Positions 20,748-32,080 of a DNA stretch of 64,000 nt are shown here, piece by piece. The stretch comes from Rhizophlyctis rosea (lineage: Eukaryota; Chytridiomycota; Chytridiomycetes; Rhizophlyctidales; Rhizophlyctidaceae), in contig JADGJC010000207.1 in assembly GCA_027596075.1 (NCBI GenBank), forward strand, positions 1 to 64,000. The letters run 5' to 3'. The notes beneath the pieces are model-generated. The model worked only from the letters and a program-made list of their open reading frames with translations, did not search any database and was not told the origin of the DNA. A program made the position numbers and the translations under genes. Within the stretch, counting starts at the first letter, position 1, and each line of letters opens with the position of its first letter.

Positions 20748-20993
20748 AGATAACCGCCTGCAACATACCACCGCCAAACGCTGTTAGCGCAGAGTTTAAA
20801 CAGGTTCCACAAACGGGTGCACGAGCAGCAAGATATATAGTGTACCTTGCCCCTCCTAGTACATCCGTTACCTGGTTAGAAGAACTTGAAGATCTGAAAA
20901 AAAGGGTACGGGGACCACATGATACTTCTCTGGACAATCCACACAGACTGAAGATTGCTCGCTCACCGCCTAGTGATCACTCATACCCAGCGT
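20748..20993 (+). CDS. Possible exon of an unknown gene
   Basis: An open stretch with no ATG reads in coding-like fashion: NAVSAEFKQVPQTGARAARY, then LAPPSTSVTWLEELEDLKKR, then a basic and Pro-rich end stopping at TAA near 20993. Charge pattern and helix periodicity suggest real protein. An upstream acceptor such as CTGTTAG near 20787 could serve as the exon start. Whether the ORF at 20590-20787 supplies earlier exons cannot be decided. No family is recognised. Confidence 0.25.
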
Positions 20994-22544
20994 AAAGATC
21001 GAAAAAAAACGGCTTCGGCAATGTCTTTGGATCTTGGCATGTACTTTGATTGTCCAGACCTTGTCAAACCCAGCTTGGGGTGCGTCCACAATTTTGCTGG
21101 CTCTGGCGCGGACATGTCGATGTCGGTGTGCGATTGCCCAAAAGGGTACACTTTTTGCGATGTGCAGCCCAATGTCTTTGCAATCTTGAGAAAGATCATC
21201 TTGAAGAGATACCCCCAGCAGTGCCAGCACGCAGTACTCAAAGTCCAATGATGAGATCAGGAGCTACAAAAACACGGCATTGGAAGCAGACTGCAATATA
21301 CCGTACACATCCATTTAAGCCTCACTCCCGGACTGCACGGCCGCATCTTCAAATAACATTCACGCAGTAATATGATGCATCTCAGCTTCACTAACCGTGC
21401 CGGACAAGCCGAAAAATACATGTGCTCCAATCAACTATCACCGGCAGCAGAGCATCGAAGTCGCAGCTTTCGGTCCTTTGACACCACAATGATCATGTTA
21501 CTGACAATCGTTCATCGTAGGAAACACTGACTGAACGGATTGCACCCTCATGATTACAGCTCCAGATTATATGTGGGGTTGTGACCTGCCATCCCGTTGC
21601 TGAGAAGAATTCGCACTTCGTCATGTCGCTTGAATAAACTTGATTTTGACCCTTCCTTTTTTGGTTGTCATTTGCGGACAGAGGGACTCTGCCAGTGCCC
21701 GATGTTTCGCAGGAGACATCTTCCATTCCAAACCCTTTGGATGCAACGCATGCAACCAAAGAGCAATCTCACTTTCGAATGATACTCCCGAGCTTTCCGG
21801 TATCTTCAAAGCAATCAACACAGCACGATATCTTTCACAAGACATCTGCAAATCATTCAGTTCGGAAGAATAAGGTTGAAATATCACAGTAGACTAACAC
21901 TACGTGGCAAAAAGAAGGCATGAGTTCTCATTTGGTACTTTTGGAAGGTTCCGGATGGGGCTCCTGGGGATGAAGCCTCAAAGGGAAGCTCTCCTGATAG
22001 CGGCAAACTCCGACCAATTATCAAGGCTGTGTGTTGCGAGATGTCCCAGCGCGACTTGGCTCAGCACAGTCAGCACTTCACACCAAAAAAATCCACCACG
22101 TCACCAAAAACGCGATCTGATGATGCCAATATGGCAGGATGGGAGCAGGAAGGGAGCACTGCATGCGGAGTACGGAAAACTGCACGTATGGAGGATCAGA
22201 TAATCTATGAATACTGTCACCGTGTCAAAGTTTCCAGAGTGTTGACAACTTCAGATAAGTGTCGGCAGGGGGTGCCGGTGGCACGGTTCGAAGCGGGCCG
22301 CCACAACGGCACAGTGACAGGCCTCCAATTGTGGTGGAATTGAAACTTGAAAGCGAACCGAAAGCAGAAAGCCAATCCTGTTCCAAAGGTGTCAACTTCC
22401 AACTTGTAACGATCTTCCCACACTCGCCAATTCTCCCATTCCCAGCTGACCGAGAGGACACACCCCCTTCTCCCCGACTGCCGACCGGCATCACAAATAA
22501 CAAAGCACGCTGCGCCCCTCTCACACTCCATATATCCGCCCAAT
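20994..22544. other. Spacer with two weak open frames
   Basis: Frames at 20970-21251 (open on both strands) and 21621-21887 (minus strand, 88 residues including SERYRAV-like helix and GVSFESEIALWLHALHPKG) could be coding, but no family or splice context supports them. The last few hundred bases before 22545 are C-rich and are the likely YAF9 promoter. Confidence 0.3.
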
Positions 22545-23512
22545 ATGTCCAGCTCAAAGCGAATGAAGGTACTCATCCCCGTCCTCCCTTCCTTTCCCAC
22601 GCCCAAACCCTCTCACACAGTTTCTGATCTACAGGGTAAAATTATAACTCGCCCAATAGTATACGGCTCCACCGCATCTCCAATATCCAAAAAAGACAAC
22701 CCCTCCGACCCATCACATACCCACAAATGGACCGTCTACGTACGCGGACTGTACAACGAGGATATTTCGTATATGGTCAGACGGGTTGTATTCAAACTGC
22801 ACGAATCTTTTGCCTCACCTGTTCGAAGTACGTTTTGGTGTCATATCTGTCGTTTTCTTCGTTACGGCGGACGTGAATGACTGAAGTGGTTTATGATACG
22901 CAGCGGTAGAAACACCCCCCTTCGAAGTAACAGAAACCGGGTGGGGCGAGTTCGAGATTCTGATCAAGGTGTATTTTCAAGATGGGGGTGATAAGTATGG
23001 GAGTTTGTACCATACGTTGCAGTTGTACCCGAAGGAGGATGCGACGACGACGCAGTCGAAGAGGAATGTCGTGTCGGAGACTTATGATGAGGTGGTGAGT
23101 TTTTGAGTGGGGGGAGCCGGAAGGGGGTTCTAGTGTGGGAGGTTGGTGGTTTTTCATTGAAGGAGAAAAAGCTTACAGTTTGCGATGCCAGATATTCAAC
23201 GAACCAACAGAAGAGTTGTTCGAGATCCTACAAAAACATCCAGCACAACCGTCGGGGAAGAAGAGCGCTCAGCCTTTGTTTAGTGAGTTGCTGTCCCATC
23301 GATACCCACATCCAAAGCATCATAATCAACGCTCCGCTGACTCGTCATCACAATCACCAGACGCACAAACAGAACAAGAAGAACTCCGCAAAATAGCCGA
23401 AGCACAGAAAAAGGTGCTAGACGAAATAGAAAAGTACCGAACACGAGTCAAAGCCGAGGAAACGGGTGGCCAAAAAAACGGGCAGGAGGTTAAAATGGAG
23501 GTTGATGGTTGA
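22545..23512 (+). CDS. YAF9: YEATS-domain protein YAF9 (GAS41/YEATS4)
   Basis: YAF9 is a subunit of the NuA4 acetyltransferase and SWR1 chromatin-remodelling complexes and reads acylated histone lysines. Four exons join in frame: 22545-22568, 22635-22827, 22904-23094 and 23192-23512, giving 242 residues. Exon 2 carries GKIITRPIVYG, HTHKWTVYVRG and VVFKLHESFASPVR. Exon 3 carries VETPPFEVTETGWGEFEI and LYHTLQLYP, the YEATS core with the conserved GWGEF. Exon 4 starts IFNEPTEELFEIL and ends with a coiled coil (about 195-235, EELRKIAEAQKKVLDEIEKY), as expected of GAS41. All introns are GT-AG and 66-97 bp. The start is set by the first ATG, just before the conserved GKIITRPIVYG. It is convergent with PRI2, 270 bp apart. 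Confidence 0.95.
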
Positions 23513-23782
23513 TTTCGTGTGTTTGGGTTGTTTTTGTTTGGAGGGTGTTCCCGTATTTGATCGTTAGTTTGATCCTCCACATACCCCTTCGTGTCCCCGT
23601 TTGTTTCATACTAGTCGTCTGATTTTTTGTATATAGTTTTGCTTGGAAATCGGAATCGACATAACGGCTCATGTCCAGATTGTTTATAAAACACATAACC
23701 TACTAGCTCCTACTCTCTGCGCTGCCATACTACCTGCCATAATACTTCTTTCCTACTTCGCTACATACTAACACTACCAACA

Positions 23783-25390
23783 TCACCGATCAACATGCAT
23801 AGCCTGACTCTGCGTTCCCTGACTTTGACTCTGCCCACCCACGCCCTTCCCACCACCCCTCCTCCCCTCCACACCCCTAAAACTCATATCAAAGAACTGA
23901 TTCGGATGCTCAATCGTCTCCACCATCCCCTCTGTTCCCCCACCACCTTCCTCACCAACCTTCTCCCTCGCCAACCGATGCGCCTCCCCCTTCGTCAACT
24001 CAAACAACCGCGTACAAGCAACCTGATAATGCCCCTGCTTCGCGATCCGCATAACGTCTCCAACCCCAGTCTCACCAGCCCCATAACGGATCAAGAGTTC
24101 GCGGAGATTTTCCTGCGAGAAATGCTTGAATGGACACCCGTGGTGGTCTCCAGCAGACGGATTAGACCCCGTAATGATCTTCATACAACTGTACGGCGTA
24201 TAATTCGTTCGTTTACCCTCCACGCCGTAGTTATACCTCACGTTATACGCGTACCCCTTTTTGTTGAAATCTTCGTCCGTGAGCCGGTGGAACGCTTTAC
24301 GCCAGAAGACAAGGGCTTCTTCTAGGGGGAGGCCGATTCCCTTTAGGAACAGCCCGAACTGGAGACGACCAAAGTGTTTTAGGTGTGCGTCGGCGCGGAG
24401 GTGGATGTGGAGATTTCGCATGCAGGGCGGGAAGTTTGCAGAGAGGGCGTCTATGTCGTCGTGGCGGATTTCGCCGGCGTTGGAGGGGTTGTATTCTTTG
24501 CTTACGTATTGTTTTGAGAGGGAGGTTAGGATTGGGGTTAGGCGGTCGTCTTCGTCCATTCGCGGGAGGGCTTTGGCGGTTAGGGTTAGTTGGGTGGCGA
24601 GGTGGGTTCTGTAGGCGTTTGTGATGAGGGTTTGGCTGTAGTCTGAGGGGACGTAGGCGTATCCGGCGGAGAGGTGGATGGCGCGTTTGGAGACTAGGTC
24701 GAGGACTTGTTCGAAGGGGGCGCGGTAGAAGGTTTTGAGTTTGATTTCTTCGGGGGTTAGGCCATGCGTTTGTTGGAGGGGGATGAGGAGGGAGAGTTTT
24801 TCTTCGTCGGTTAGGGGGGTTAGGGAGAGGTTTATGTGTTTTAGGAAGGCGTCTTGTTCGGCGGTTTCTTCGCGGTTGAAGCGGTAGGCGAAGAGGGCGG
24901 TTTCTTGTTTTATGAACCATTGTCGGAGGTCCTCTGTTCGGCAGTAGGCTAGGCGGAGGATGAAGTGACTGATGTGGTCCTTCTTCCGCTCGTCAAAGGC
25001 GTCCTTTGCCTTCAGCTGGTGGCCCTTTATTTGGGAATTGCGACCGATAGGTAGCTCCTTCGAGACAATACTTTCGATATGTTCCTCGATCTTCTTTTCG
25101 TCTTTCGTCCGGATGCGTGCTGTCTCGATCGTTTTCAGGACTTTGAGGCGGGCGAGGGCGTACGTTTCGAAGTCGTTAAGGGTAAGCTCGTATGGAGGCG
25201 GGTCGGTGTAGAAGTTGATGGAGAACGGATATGCGGCGAGTAGGCGTTTGTCGGCTGCTGTTTGCACGTATGCGGAGGCCGAAGGCCTGGTTTGTTGTTT
25301 CAGCATCGTTGCGTTTCCTGCAACTGCGAAGGGGTGTAAGTTGTTGTTGGGGTTCAGGGTCAAACACTTCAAACGTCCCACAGGTTCCAT
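23783..25390 (-). CDS. PRI2: DNA primase large subunit PRI2
   Basis: PRI2 is the iron-sulfur subunit of the DNA polymerase alpha-primase complex that makes RNA primers in replication. A single long exon of 535 residues runs from the ATG at 25390; the frame is open further upstream, but with no ATG. Recognisable stretches are AYPFSINFYTDPP near the start, SHFILRLAYCRTEDLRQWF and a middle helical region. The four cluster cysteines are at about residues 323 (PPCMRNL), 402 (YSCMKII), 419 (HGCPFKH) and 459 (VACTRLF), the spacing of the PRI2 4Fe-4S site. FGRLQFGLFLKGIGLPLEEA and FWRKAF are classic PRI2 motifs. The C-terminal 50 residues are Gly/Gln-rich and variable. The gene is divergent from TFC1, sharing 496 bp of upstream DNA. 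Confidence 0.95.
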   Translation of the reverse strand: MEPVGRLKCLTLNPNNNLHPFAVAGNATMLKQQTRPSASAYVQTAADKRLLAAYPFSINFYTDPPPYELTLNDFETYALARLKVLKTIETARIRTKDEKKIEEHIESIVSKELPIGRNSQIKGHQLKAKDAFDERKKDHISHFILRLAYCRTEDLRQWFIKQETALFAYRFNREETAEQDAFLKHINLSLTPLTDEEKLSLLIPLQQTHGLTPEEIKLKTFYRAPFEQVLDLVSKRAIHLSAGYAYVPSDYSQTLITNAYRTHLATQLTLTAKALPRMDEDDRLTPILTSLSKQYVSKEYNPSNAGEIRHDDIDALSANFPPCMRNLHIHLRADAHLKHFGRLQFGLFLKGIGLPLEEALVFWRKAFHRLTDEDFNKKGYAYNVRYNYGVEGKRTNYTPYSCMKIITGSNPSAGDHHGCPFKHFSQENLRELLIRYGAGETGVGDVMRIAKQGHYQVACTRLFELTKGEAHRLAREKVGEEGGGGTEGMVETIEHPNQFFDMSFRGVEGRRGGGKGVGGQSQSQGTQSQAMHVDR

Positions 25391-25886
25391 AGCACTCACC
25401 ACTGACCAGGTTACCAAGTGCAATTTGCGGTGAGAGCAACACCAAACGTGGTATAGCTCAGGAATAGGTGGTCTCTCTCAGAGAAGTTGTCCCTTCCTTC
25501 TGTAAAGATGATATTTGCGGATGCTGATCAAAAGCAGATGAAATTTGCTGAAAGGGAGTGAGGCCAAGGTTGCTTCCAGTCCGACCAGTCGGAGTTCCAT
25601 CTGTCTCAAAATGGAAGTGTCAATGTGACCGGTTCTATGCCACTCTATCAGCCGCGCCACCATGTCGTCTCCTCTCCCAAAACCCTCCACTTGCCTCTTC
25701 CCCTCCTTTTTCCCACGGCAATCGCACTTCAACATCTCCCCACCGCCCACTCCCAATCTCATCGGCAGCCCCCCAACTGTACTGAAGAACGCTCGTACAA
25801 ACGGCACGGCCCGATCTTTCAAACATTATCCAACTCAATCAGCTTGTACATCAGCCCTTGCCAACGCATAATTGCAGAACTCCCAC
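25391..25886. promoter_or_regulatory. Divergent promoter region between PRI2 and TFC1
   Basis: This 496 bp region lies between two divergent starts. It is strongly C/T-rich on the plus strand at 25,660-25,780. I see no clear TATA box and no recognised binding site. A plus-strand frame (25662-25871) is low-complexity and not convincing. Confidence 0.5.
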
Positions 25887-28606
25887 ATGGCCACCACCGC
25901 CCGACCGAGCGACACGGACGACCCTCCGTACGAGCCCGCGGCGTCCAGACCGCTACCGAAGAACATGTACCACGTAGTGGAGTACCCAGGCTACGTTCGT
26001 GATACTCAAAATGTGATGCAGACGCTTGGAGGCGTATCGTCAATTGAAAACGTGAGTACCGTTCACTGCGGTCCGTAGCCGCTGGAACAGATAAACATAA
26101 GGACGAAATTCGAGCGCGGGTTTCATTTCAGGCTTGCTGTTAGTTTTGCAGACTTCTCACAAAAACATATCGGCATATGCTAAAAGGTCGCACATCTGGA
26201 CGTCCAAAACCATAGGCTTTCTCACCACACCAAAGAATGAATGCTCTCGAACTACGCTACAGACCAACAGATCCCTTCTGTCATCCTATCCATGGAGAGA
26301 TTGTTGACACGGCAAATGTCCTCTTGAAGGTCACTCGCCGTAGGAAGAAGAGAAGAAGAAACGAAGTGGCGGGCGGTGATGCGATGGATGTGGAAGGGGA
26401 GGAGAATCCTTGGTGTTTGAAGGTTGACGTAGCTGGGTTGGTTACGAAGACGTGTCGATTTAGGGGTAAGAATTCTCCTGGCGATATATGAGGTAGATTC
26501 ACGTCCGCTGACTCGGTTGGCTGGTAGCAATGGCGGATTTTCAATATCGGCCCGATCCGGAGGATCCGATAGCGAAATTACGAAAAGGAATGACGGAGCT
26601 CGATAGTATGTGTTCGTGCGTGATTAAGCATTCATGAAATGGTGGATACCAACCATTTGCGATTTGCAGTCGACGCAGTCGAGAACTTCCGACTTGCAGA
26701 GGACATGGGGCCTCAAGCGGACCTTCGCAATATGCCAGCTCCGGTATTCTCTCGCACAGACTGGCCTCAGGATTACGGGTATGGATCTTTGCAATCATAG
26801 AAATGGCCAGATGGATGTCATGGCTGACGTGCTCTTGAACAGTTTCAAGCAGAACACATCGGTTGCTAAAGTACTCGTGAAGGGAAAGAACGGTCAGGTA
26901 ATTGTCAAAATGCACACTGTCTTCGGTGGGGAAGGAGGTCGCAGCTGTCGCCGTATCGGAATGGAAATAGGTTGTTTGGGTGCATTTCCGCGCCGCGGGG
27001 GAAAGGGGCGAAGGGGGGGGTTGAAAGAGGGGGGGGGGAAGCATTGACCTGGGAACGCGCCAGTCACATTTATGCATGCCTGCATGTTATTGCTTGAACT
27101 ATGGGCAACAGATGACTAAAATTCGCCTCTGTCTCCAGGCCCCAGTGATGAAATTGATCAACAGGCACAAACAAACCCGCGTCATATTTTCAAAATTCAA
27201 AATCAACGCCGACCCCTCCGTCCCCGTCCCCCTCACCCCGCCCGAAGCCGCCCGCCGCGGCTTAACCGACATCCCCGAAACAATAGTCGAATCCGTCCGC
27301 GCCCGCTTCGACGAAACACCCATCTGGACCCGCCTCGCGCTTTGGAACGTCGTCCCCGCCAACGCTCTAAAGTACTTCAAACGCATCCTCTTCGCGCTAG
27401 CTTATACCACTGAGTCTGGACCGTTTCGCGACTGTTGGATTCGATATGGGTACGACCCGCGGCAGAATATTGAGGCGCGGTTTTGGCAGATTCTGGATGT
27501 GAGGAATATGAAGGCGCAGCCGAAGTTTAAGAGGGCGAAGAGGGTTAGGGGTGTTACGGATTGGAGTTTGGTTGGTAATGCGAGGGTGGCGGAGGTTGGG
27601 AAGGAGGGGTCGGAGACGCCGAGTCAGGATGCGGGGGATGAGGAGAATCCGAAGTAGGTTTTTGATTTCCTGCCGTATGCTGTCTGATGGCAATGCCCTT
27701 ACGGCAATGTATTCATGTAGGGATAGGGACCCGACATCCCATATCTTTGACGGGAAGAGTTATAAATACGTTGGTATCGTACAGTTGTGCCATGTGACGG
27801 ATCCGGCTATCAAGAAGATGATAGAGACGAAGAAGCTTCTGAGGACGAAGTTCCACGTAAGTACTTTTTTCCTCCGTCGCTTCCACCCACCCCAAGTCCG
27901 CCTCATCATATCACCCTCATTCGCTATCACCTCACATCATTCCTCCCCCAACCTACCAGCCCCGCGACGGGTGGTACGCCCACGAGCACTACGCGCGGAT
28001 GTACGACACGATCAAGAAGAAGATTCGGATTTTGCGCGGGGACGAGGTGGATGATGGGGATACGTTTGAGTGGAGGGATCCGGAGGGGGATGTTGTTGTT
28101 GATGAGGGGGAGGGGGAGGGAGAGGATGAAGTGGAGGGGGTGGAGGAGGAAGGAGGGGATGAGGAACGGNNNNNNNNNNGCTCGTTCGCGGGGCGGGGGT
28201 GGGTGGCGTTTGGGGGGGCTTCGTACCGGTTGTTGGGGGCGGGGCAGGGGGCTGTGGGGGGGCGGGTGGGTGGGCAGGGTGTGAGGAATAGGGTGGAAGA
28301 GTTGATGAGGAATTTGCAGAGTTTGATGGGGCAGGGGGAGGGTGAGTTTTTGGTGGCTTTTTTTGGTAACATATAGTATGGTTCGCAAGTGATGTTCATC
28401 TCCTTTGTGTCATGTTATTAGATGCCGACGCTGGTGGTCGGTACGTCGACGAAGGCGAGTTTGAGTATTTTGAAGATGAGGTGGGTTTTTCGGCTTTCGC
28501 ATTCACTGCCCGGTGTATGAGTACCAGACTTACGCATCATGTATCGTTTTGATAGGATGAGTCTGGCGGGGAAGGAGAAGGTGGTGCGGATGATGATGAC
28601 GATTGA
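25887..28606 (+). CDS. TFC1: TFIIIC subunit TFC1 (tau95/GTF3C5)
   Basis: TFC1 binds the A-box side of tRNA promoters as part of TFIIIC for RNA polymerase III. Ten exons keep phase: 25887-26051, 26216-26465, 26528-26605, 26670-26778, 26843-26897, 27139-27653, 27721-27856, 27960-28341, 28422-28480 and 28556-28606. Key matches are VVEYPGYVRDTQNVMQTLGG, LELRYRPTDPFCHPI, MADFQYRPDPED, then NFRLAEDMGPQ. Exon 6 has FDETPIWTRLALWNVVP and DCWIRYGYDPRQN, the family's signature; exon 8 has PRDGWYAHEHYARMYDTIKK. The C-terminus is very acidic. Ten Ns at 28170-28179 fall in exon 8, and phase is kept across them. The exon-6 donor (GTAGGT) lies one base before an apparent in-frame TAG. Confidence 0.92.
28170..28179. 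other. Assembly gap of ten Ns inside TFC1 exon 8
   Basis: The gap is flanked by GA-rich sequence coding a Glu/Gly run on the left and G-rich sequence on the right. The true length is unknown; ten may be a placeholder. Confidence 0.99.
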
Positions 28607-31600
28607 CGTTTCGTAATAGCATAATCCAAAAGTTCTGTCTGTTTTCCTGTTCTTCTTTTCGCCCCTAAGCACTTTGGCTTTGTAATCAAAGTCATTTTGT
28701 ACATATTGTGAAATGTCAAATTGTCAATTCTCATCTTGCAAAAGTGCAGAAATCGCACGTTTGAGAGCTACCCAAGTTTTTCATTTCAGATAACTTTTTT
28801 TCGTTCAACTTATTTGCGGCAGATGATACTTTTCAAGATCCAGACTCTCTTCCCATTGACTAGCCGGAGGGAAATTAGCAACCGAGGAAATCGAGTGGTC
28901 TATTCTCGATTAACCCACTTCCTCCTTCGAGCTCTTTCCTATTCTGATTGCTTTTTTTGCTGCCTGTTGCGAATTTTGGACTGAGCTTTTTTGGTTTTCA
29001 TGAGCAGTTTTACAGGCAGTAACAGATTGAACATGAAGAGATTGTCGTGGTCGTTTTCAATAAGAGTTATTGGCCAGGATTAAGGCACTTTGGTTTCTGG
29101 ATGAAATCGATTTGGACTTCATGACTGTACCGAATTGTGCCATCATCGGAGATCCATAAATGCCTCCGGATGAGACTACGGTTTAGTCAATCATCGGCTT
29201 CTTTTTTCATGTTCCCGAATCACTGGACGTACTTTCTTGTGCCAATGAATTTGAGCGACATACATCACGGTCTTTGAAGGCTGGTGTGATAGGGTTGCCC
29301 TGCTGTTACATCATTCGGCAAGATGCATGGCTTTCACATCGGTCCATTTGTTCTTGGATTCCCCTTTTTGTGCTCCATAATCCAAAGTTGAAACGTGGTG
29401 CTTCTTAGTGTTCATCCGGTACTCCCTTTGCTCTCTTTCTGAAAAAATCCGGTTTAGAACGTTCCGAACTTTTAGAGCGTCGAATGCCACGATGTCCCCC
29501 GACAACTGGACCAACACGTCATTTCATGGCAACTTTACGGTTGATTAAAATCCATGAATTCTGACAATGATAATGCAGGTTTGTCTTCGACCCACGGCTA
29601 CACTTTTTTTTTGCTTCGTCGGACTAAGGTTTCATTGGATGGGAAGTTTGCCAGATTCCGATATGGCTCGCTCCTAGGTAAGGAATGCCGCGGTTGGGTA
29701 CCGTTGTAGGCTTGCCGCTCCCTCGTCAACTCATTGAAGGTCTCCTATTGTTTACTTTGCCATTGATTGTGTTCGCAATAGTAGGTCCATGATCGCCGCT
29801 CAAAGGAGACTTTTCGATTCCTGTTGTTTGAAGTATGTCTTTTTCGCTTCTCCACCCATGCAACACAGAAATTGAAGCAATCTATAATCTTGACTCTAAA
29901 AAGCATGCCGCATCTCTTGGTTCAACATACTGAATGCTGCTGGTTCTTCATTCCCAGCTCATTCAGCATCAAGCGCAACAGGTTATGAGAATGAGAAGCA
30001 ATGCCTACCATGCCTTGTAAGCCCGCGGAAGTCCCATACGTACACTCCAGGGAGCATGATTGTTGGTACTTGCTTTCAATAGTGGGGTACCTGTCTATAC
30101 ATAACATCTCACCTGGGTGGAATCATCTCGCAGTGCAATGAGATCTCTTTTTTATGTCCATGCAGCTTACCTGATTGCTGGGATGTGACATTGTCGGAAA
30201 TTGAGTTGAGAGCCTGACTGAACTAAACCTGATCGCCGCTCACCAACAAAGCTCCTGTCATTTGTGTGTCATCGTGGCCGAATTGAAGAAGTGATACTAG
30301 TGATTGACCCAGCGAGGTATGGATTAGTCGGATTCGCAGGCTGCTCACTTTTGCTCGGTGGCAAGGGAGTGATTGGCAAGGACTTTGAACATCGGTTTAA
30401 ATCAACGTCAACCGTCTGGTGGTTTGGAAGCTCTTTCTCTGGCTTCCAGCAGATTCATCCAGATAACAACAACATATATGACGTCAATAAACTTTCGGAA
30501 TGTTCGGCGTGCTGGGCAATAGTTTCTGACAGCTTCAATGCAAGCTTCATCCGTTCCGTTTTGTGTCTAAGTGCAAGGCTTCAATAACCGACTTAACGAG
30601 GAGGGAAAAAAATCAAGAGGGCATGTGTCCATGACCTGATGCGTGGCATAGTGCTTGTGCGCAGACAATTAGTTGGCGCTTGGATCTCCGTCTTGCGAAG
30701 TAAATCAGTCCTCTGTGACGGCGCCTCTGCGAAGTTGACTGCACAGAAACTGACTTGCGCATTGCAAATCACTGACCAGCTGCAAATCATCTTTAGCTAA
30801 ATTAGTTTAAATTGACCTTGAAGTACATGATGCTGGACTATGCTTCTGAGAAATCCACCAATTGCGGGTGACTTGGAAGAACAATAATCACATGATGCAA
30901 TATGGTTGCCTGTTTACGCTAGCTTTCCGTTGTAGCGTCAACTGTTCCGCAGTATTGTGAATCCTCTTTTGTACGCAAGTCCACATGGAGCACAAGAACA
31001 AGCGCCGCAGTGATGAGCACGGGGCTCAGAATGGTGTAAAAGTCAGTCGTTCAACAAAAAATAATCGCATACCTGGAGACAGTGCCGGTTCAAAACAGGC
31101 TGGTTTATTCACCTGAACATAAGCTTTGAGCACTATTGCATATGTTGGGTTTTCTGTGAAACCGCCGAGATGACCATGGTGACCAGCTCTGACTGCCAGA
31201 TTAGCAATGTGAGTGACTTGAAGATACGCTTGTGTCAAGACATCCAGGTAGGGTTGGATTTCAAACATAGAATTGAGGTTACCATATGTCCATCATCGCA
31301 ATCACTCTTTTTTTCTTTTTACTATATTCGCTTATCTGTCAATAATGATGGGATTCGCGATGACTGTTCAACGCAATGAATCAGCTGACCATCACAGCAA
31401 TGTGGTGTGACGAAGTACACTCTGGTTCAACTGGACGATCCTTTTTGCTTTCTTTCTCGACCGTCTGGACCTCAATCGTCCGAGACGCATATAATCACCA
31501 TCGACAAGCAATTCGCTTTTGCAGAATCACAAAGGTCTCTTACATGCCAGTTAACCGCAAGTCACACGTCATTCCGGTATTTTTCACTTCTTTGACTCCT

Positions 31601-32017
31601 TTGCAGACCCACCGCTGGGTGAGAGCATCTGCAAAACACCCCTGTGCTCGACGAGTGCCCGGAGAGTGCTCGGAGAGCAGCGTTCACCCACAGAGTAATC
31701 CCCAGATTTGCCCGGCGTGCACTCGCTGCAATGGGTGAATGTAGGGTGCACCCAAAGTTTGACCCAGGTGCAGTATCCCCAGGGTGCACTCTCTTGCAAA
31801 CATGCAGAGCGGTCCCCGATCAAACCTGCAATGAGTTGTCCGCTAGTTCCGCTGGAGTTCCGCTGGGCACTTTCCCACCACCTCCCCATACTGAGCTCTG
31901 GAGTCTGGACCAGGGACTTGGTGAAACTTCAGCCCGGAGGCTCCGAGATTGGTGGCGCAGTCATACTACAAAGTTACAACTTTGACACGTGTTGATTTGC
32001 TTCTCAATCAGCTGTTG
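28607..32017. other. About 3.4 kb without a supported gene
   Basis: The longest frames (for example 30264-30587 plus, 31376-31738 plus) show no recognised motif. The first 400 bp are A/T-rich and include the likely TFC1 3' end. Nothing else can be supported. Confidence 0.5.
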
Positions 32018-32080
32018 TGGCGGAGTGGGTCGTGACGGGACACATGACTTGACTTGGCCGGTGAGACCTCTGTTCGACTC
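32018..32080 (+). promoter_or_regulatory. RNA polymerase III A-box/B-box-like pair (SINE or tRNA relic?)
   Basis: TGGCGGAGTGG at 32018-32028 fits the A-box pattern TRGCNNAGYGG. GTTCGACTC at 32072-32080 fits the B-box pattern GWTCRANNC, 43 bp downstream, within the normal tRNA range. The flanks do not form a tRNA acceptor stem and the T-stem has mismatches, so it is not an intact tRNA. It could be a decayed tRNA, the head of a SINE, or chance. Confidence 0.25.

Noticed and set aside
22261..22300. B-box-like ggttcgaagc as a tRNA gene
   Set aside because: No A-box within tRNA distance and no cloverleaf pairing.
24297..24920. Long Arg/Pro-rich minus-strand frame inside PRI2
   Set aside because: It is the out-of-frame reading of the PRI2 exon, produced by its C-rich codon usage.
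25662..25871. Small plus-strand ORF upstream of TFC1
   Set aside because: Pro/Ser low-complexity reading of a C/T-rich promoter, with no motif and no splice link to TFC1.
27551..28388. Arg/Gly-rich and Pro-rich frames overlapping TFC1
   Set aside because: The TFC1 splice model explains this DNA with family motifs; the other frames are low-complexity shadows across the N gap.
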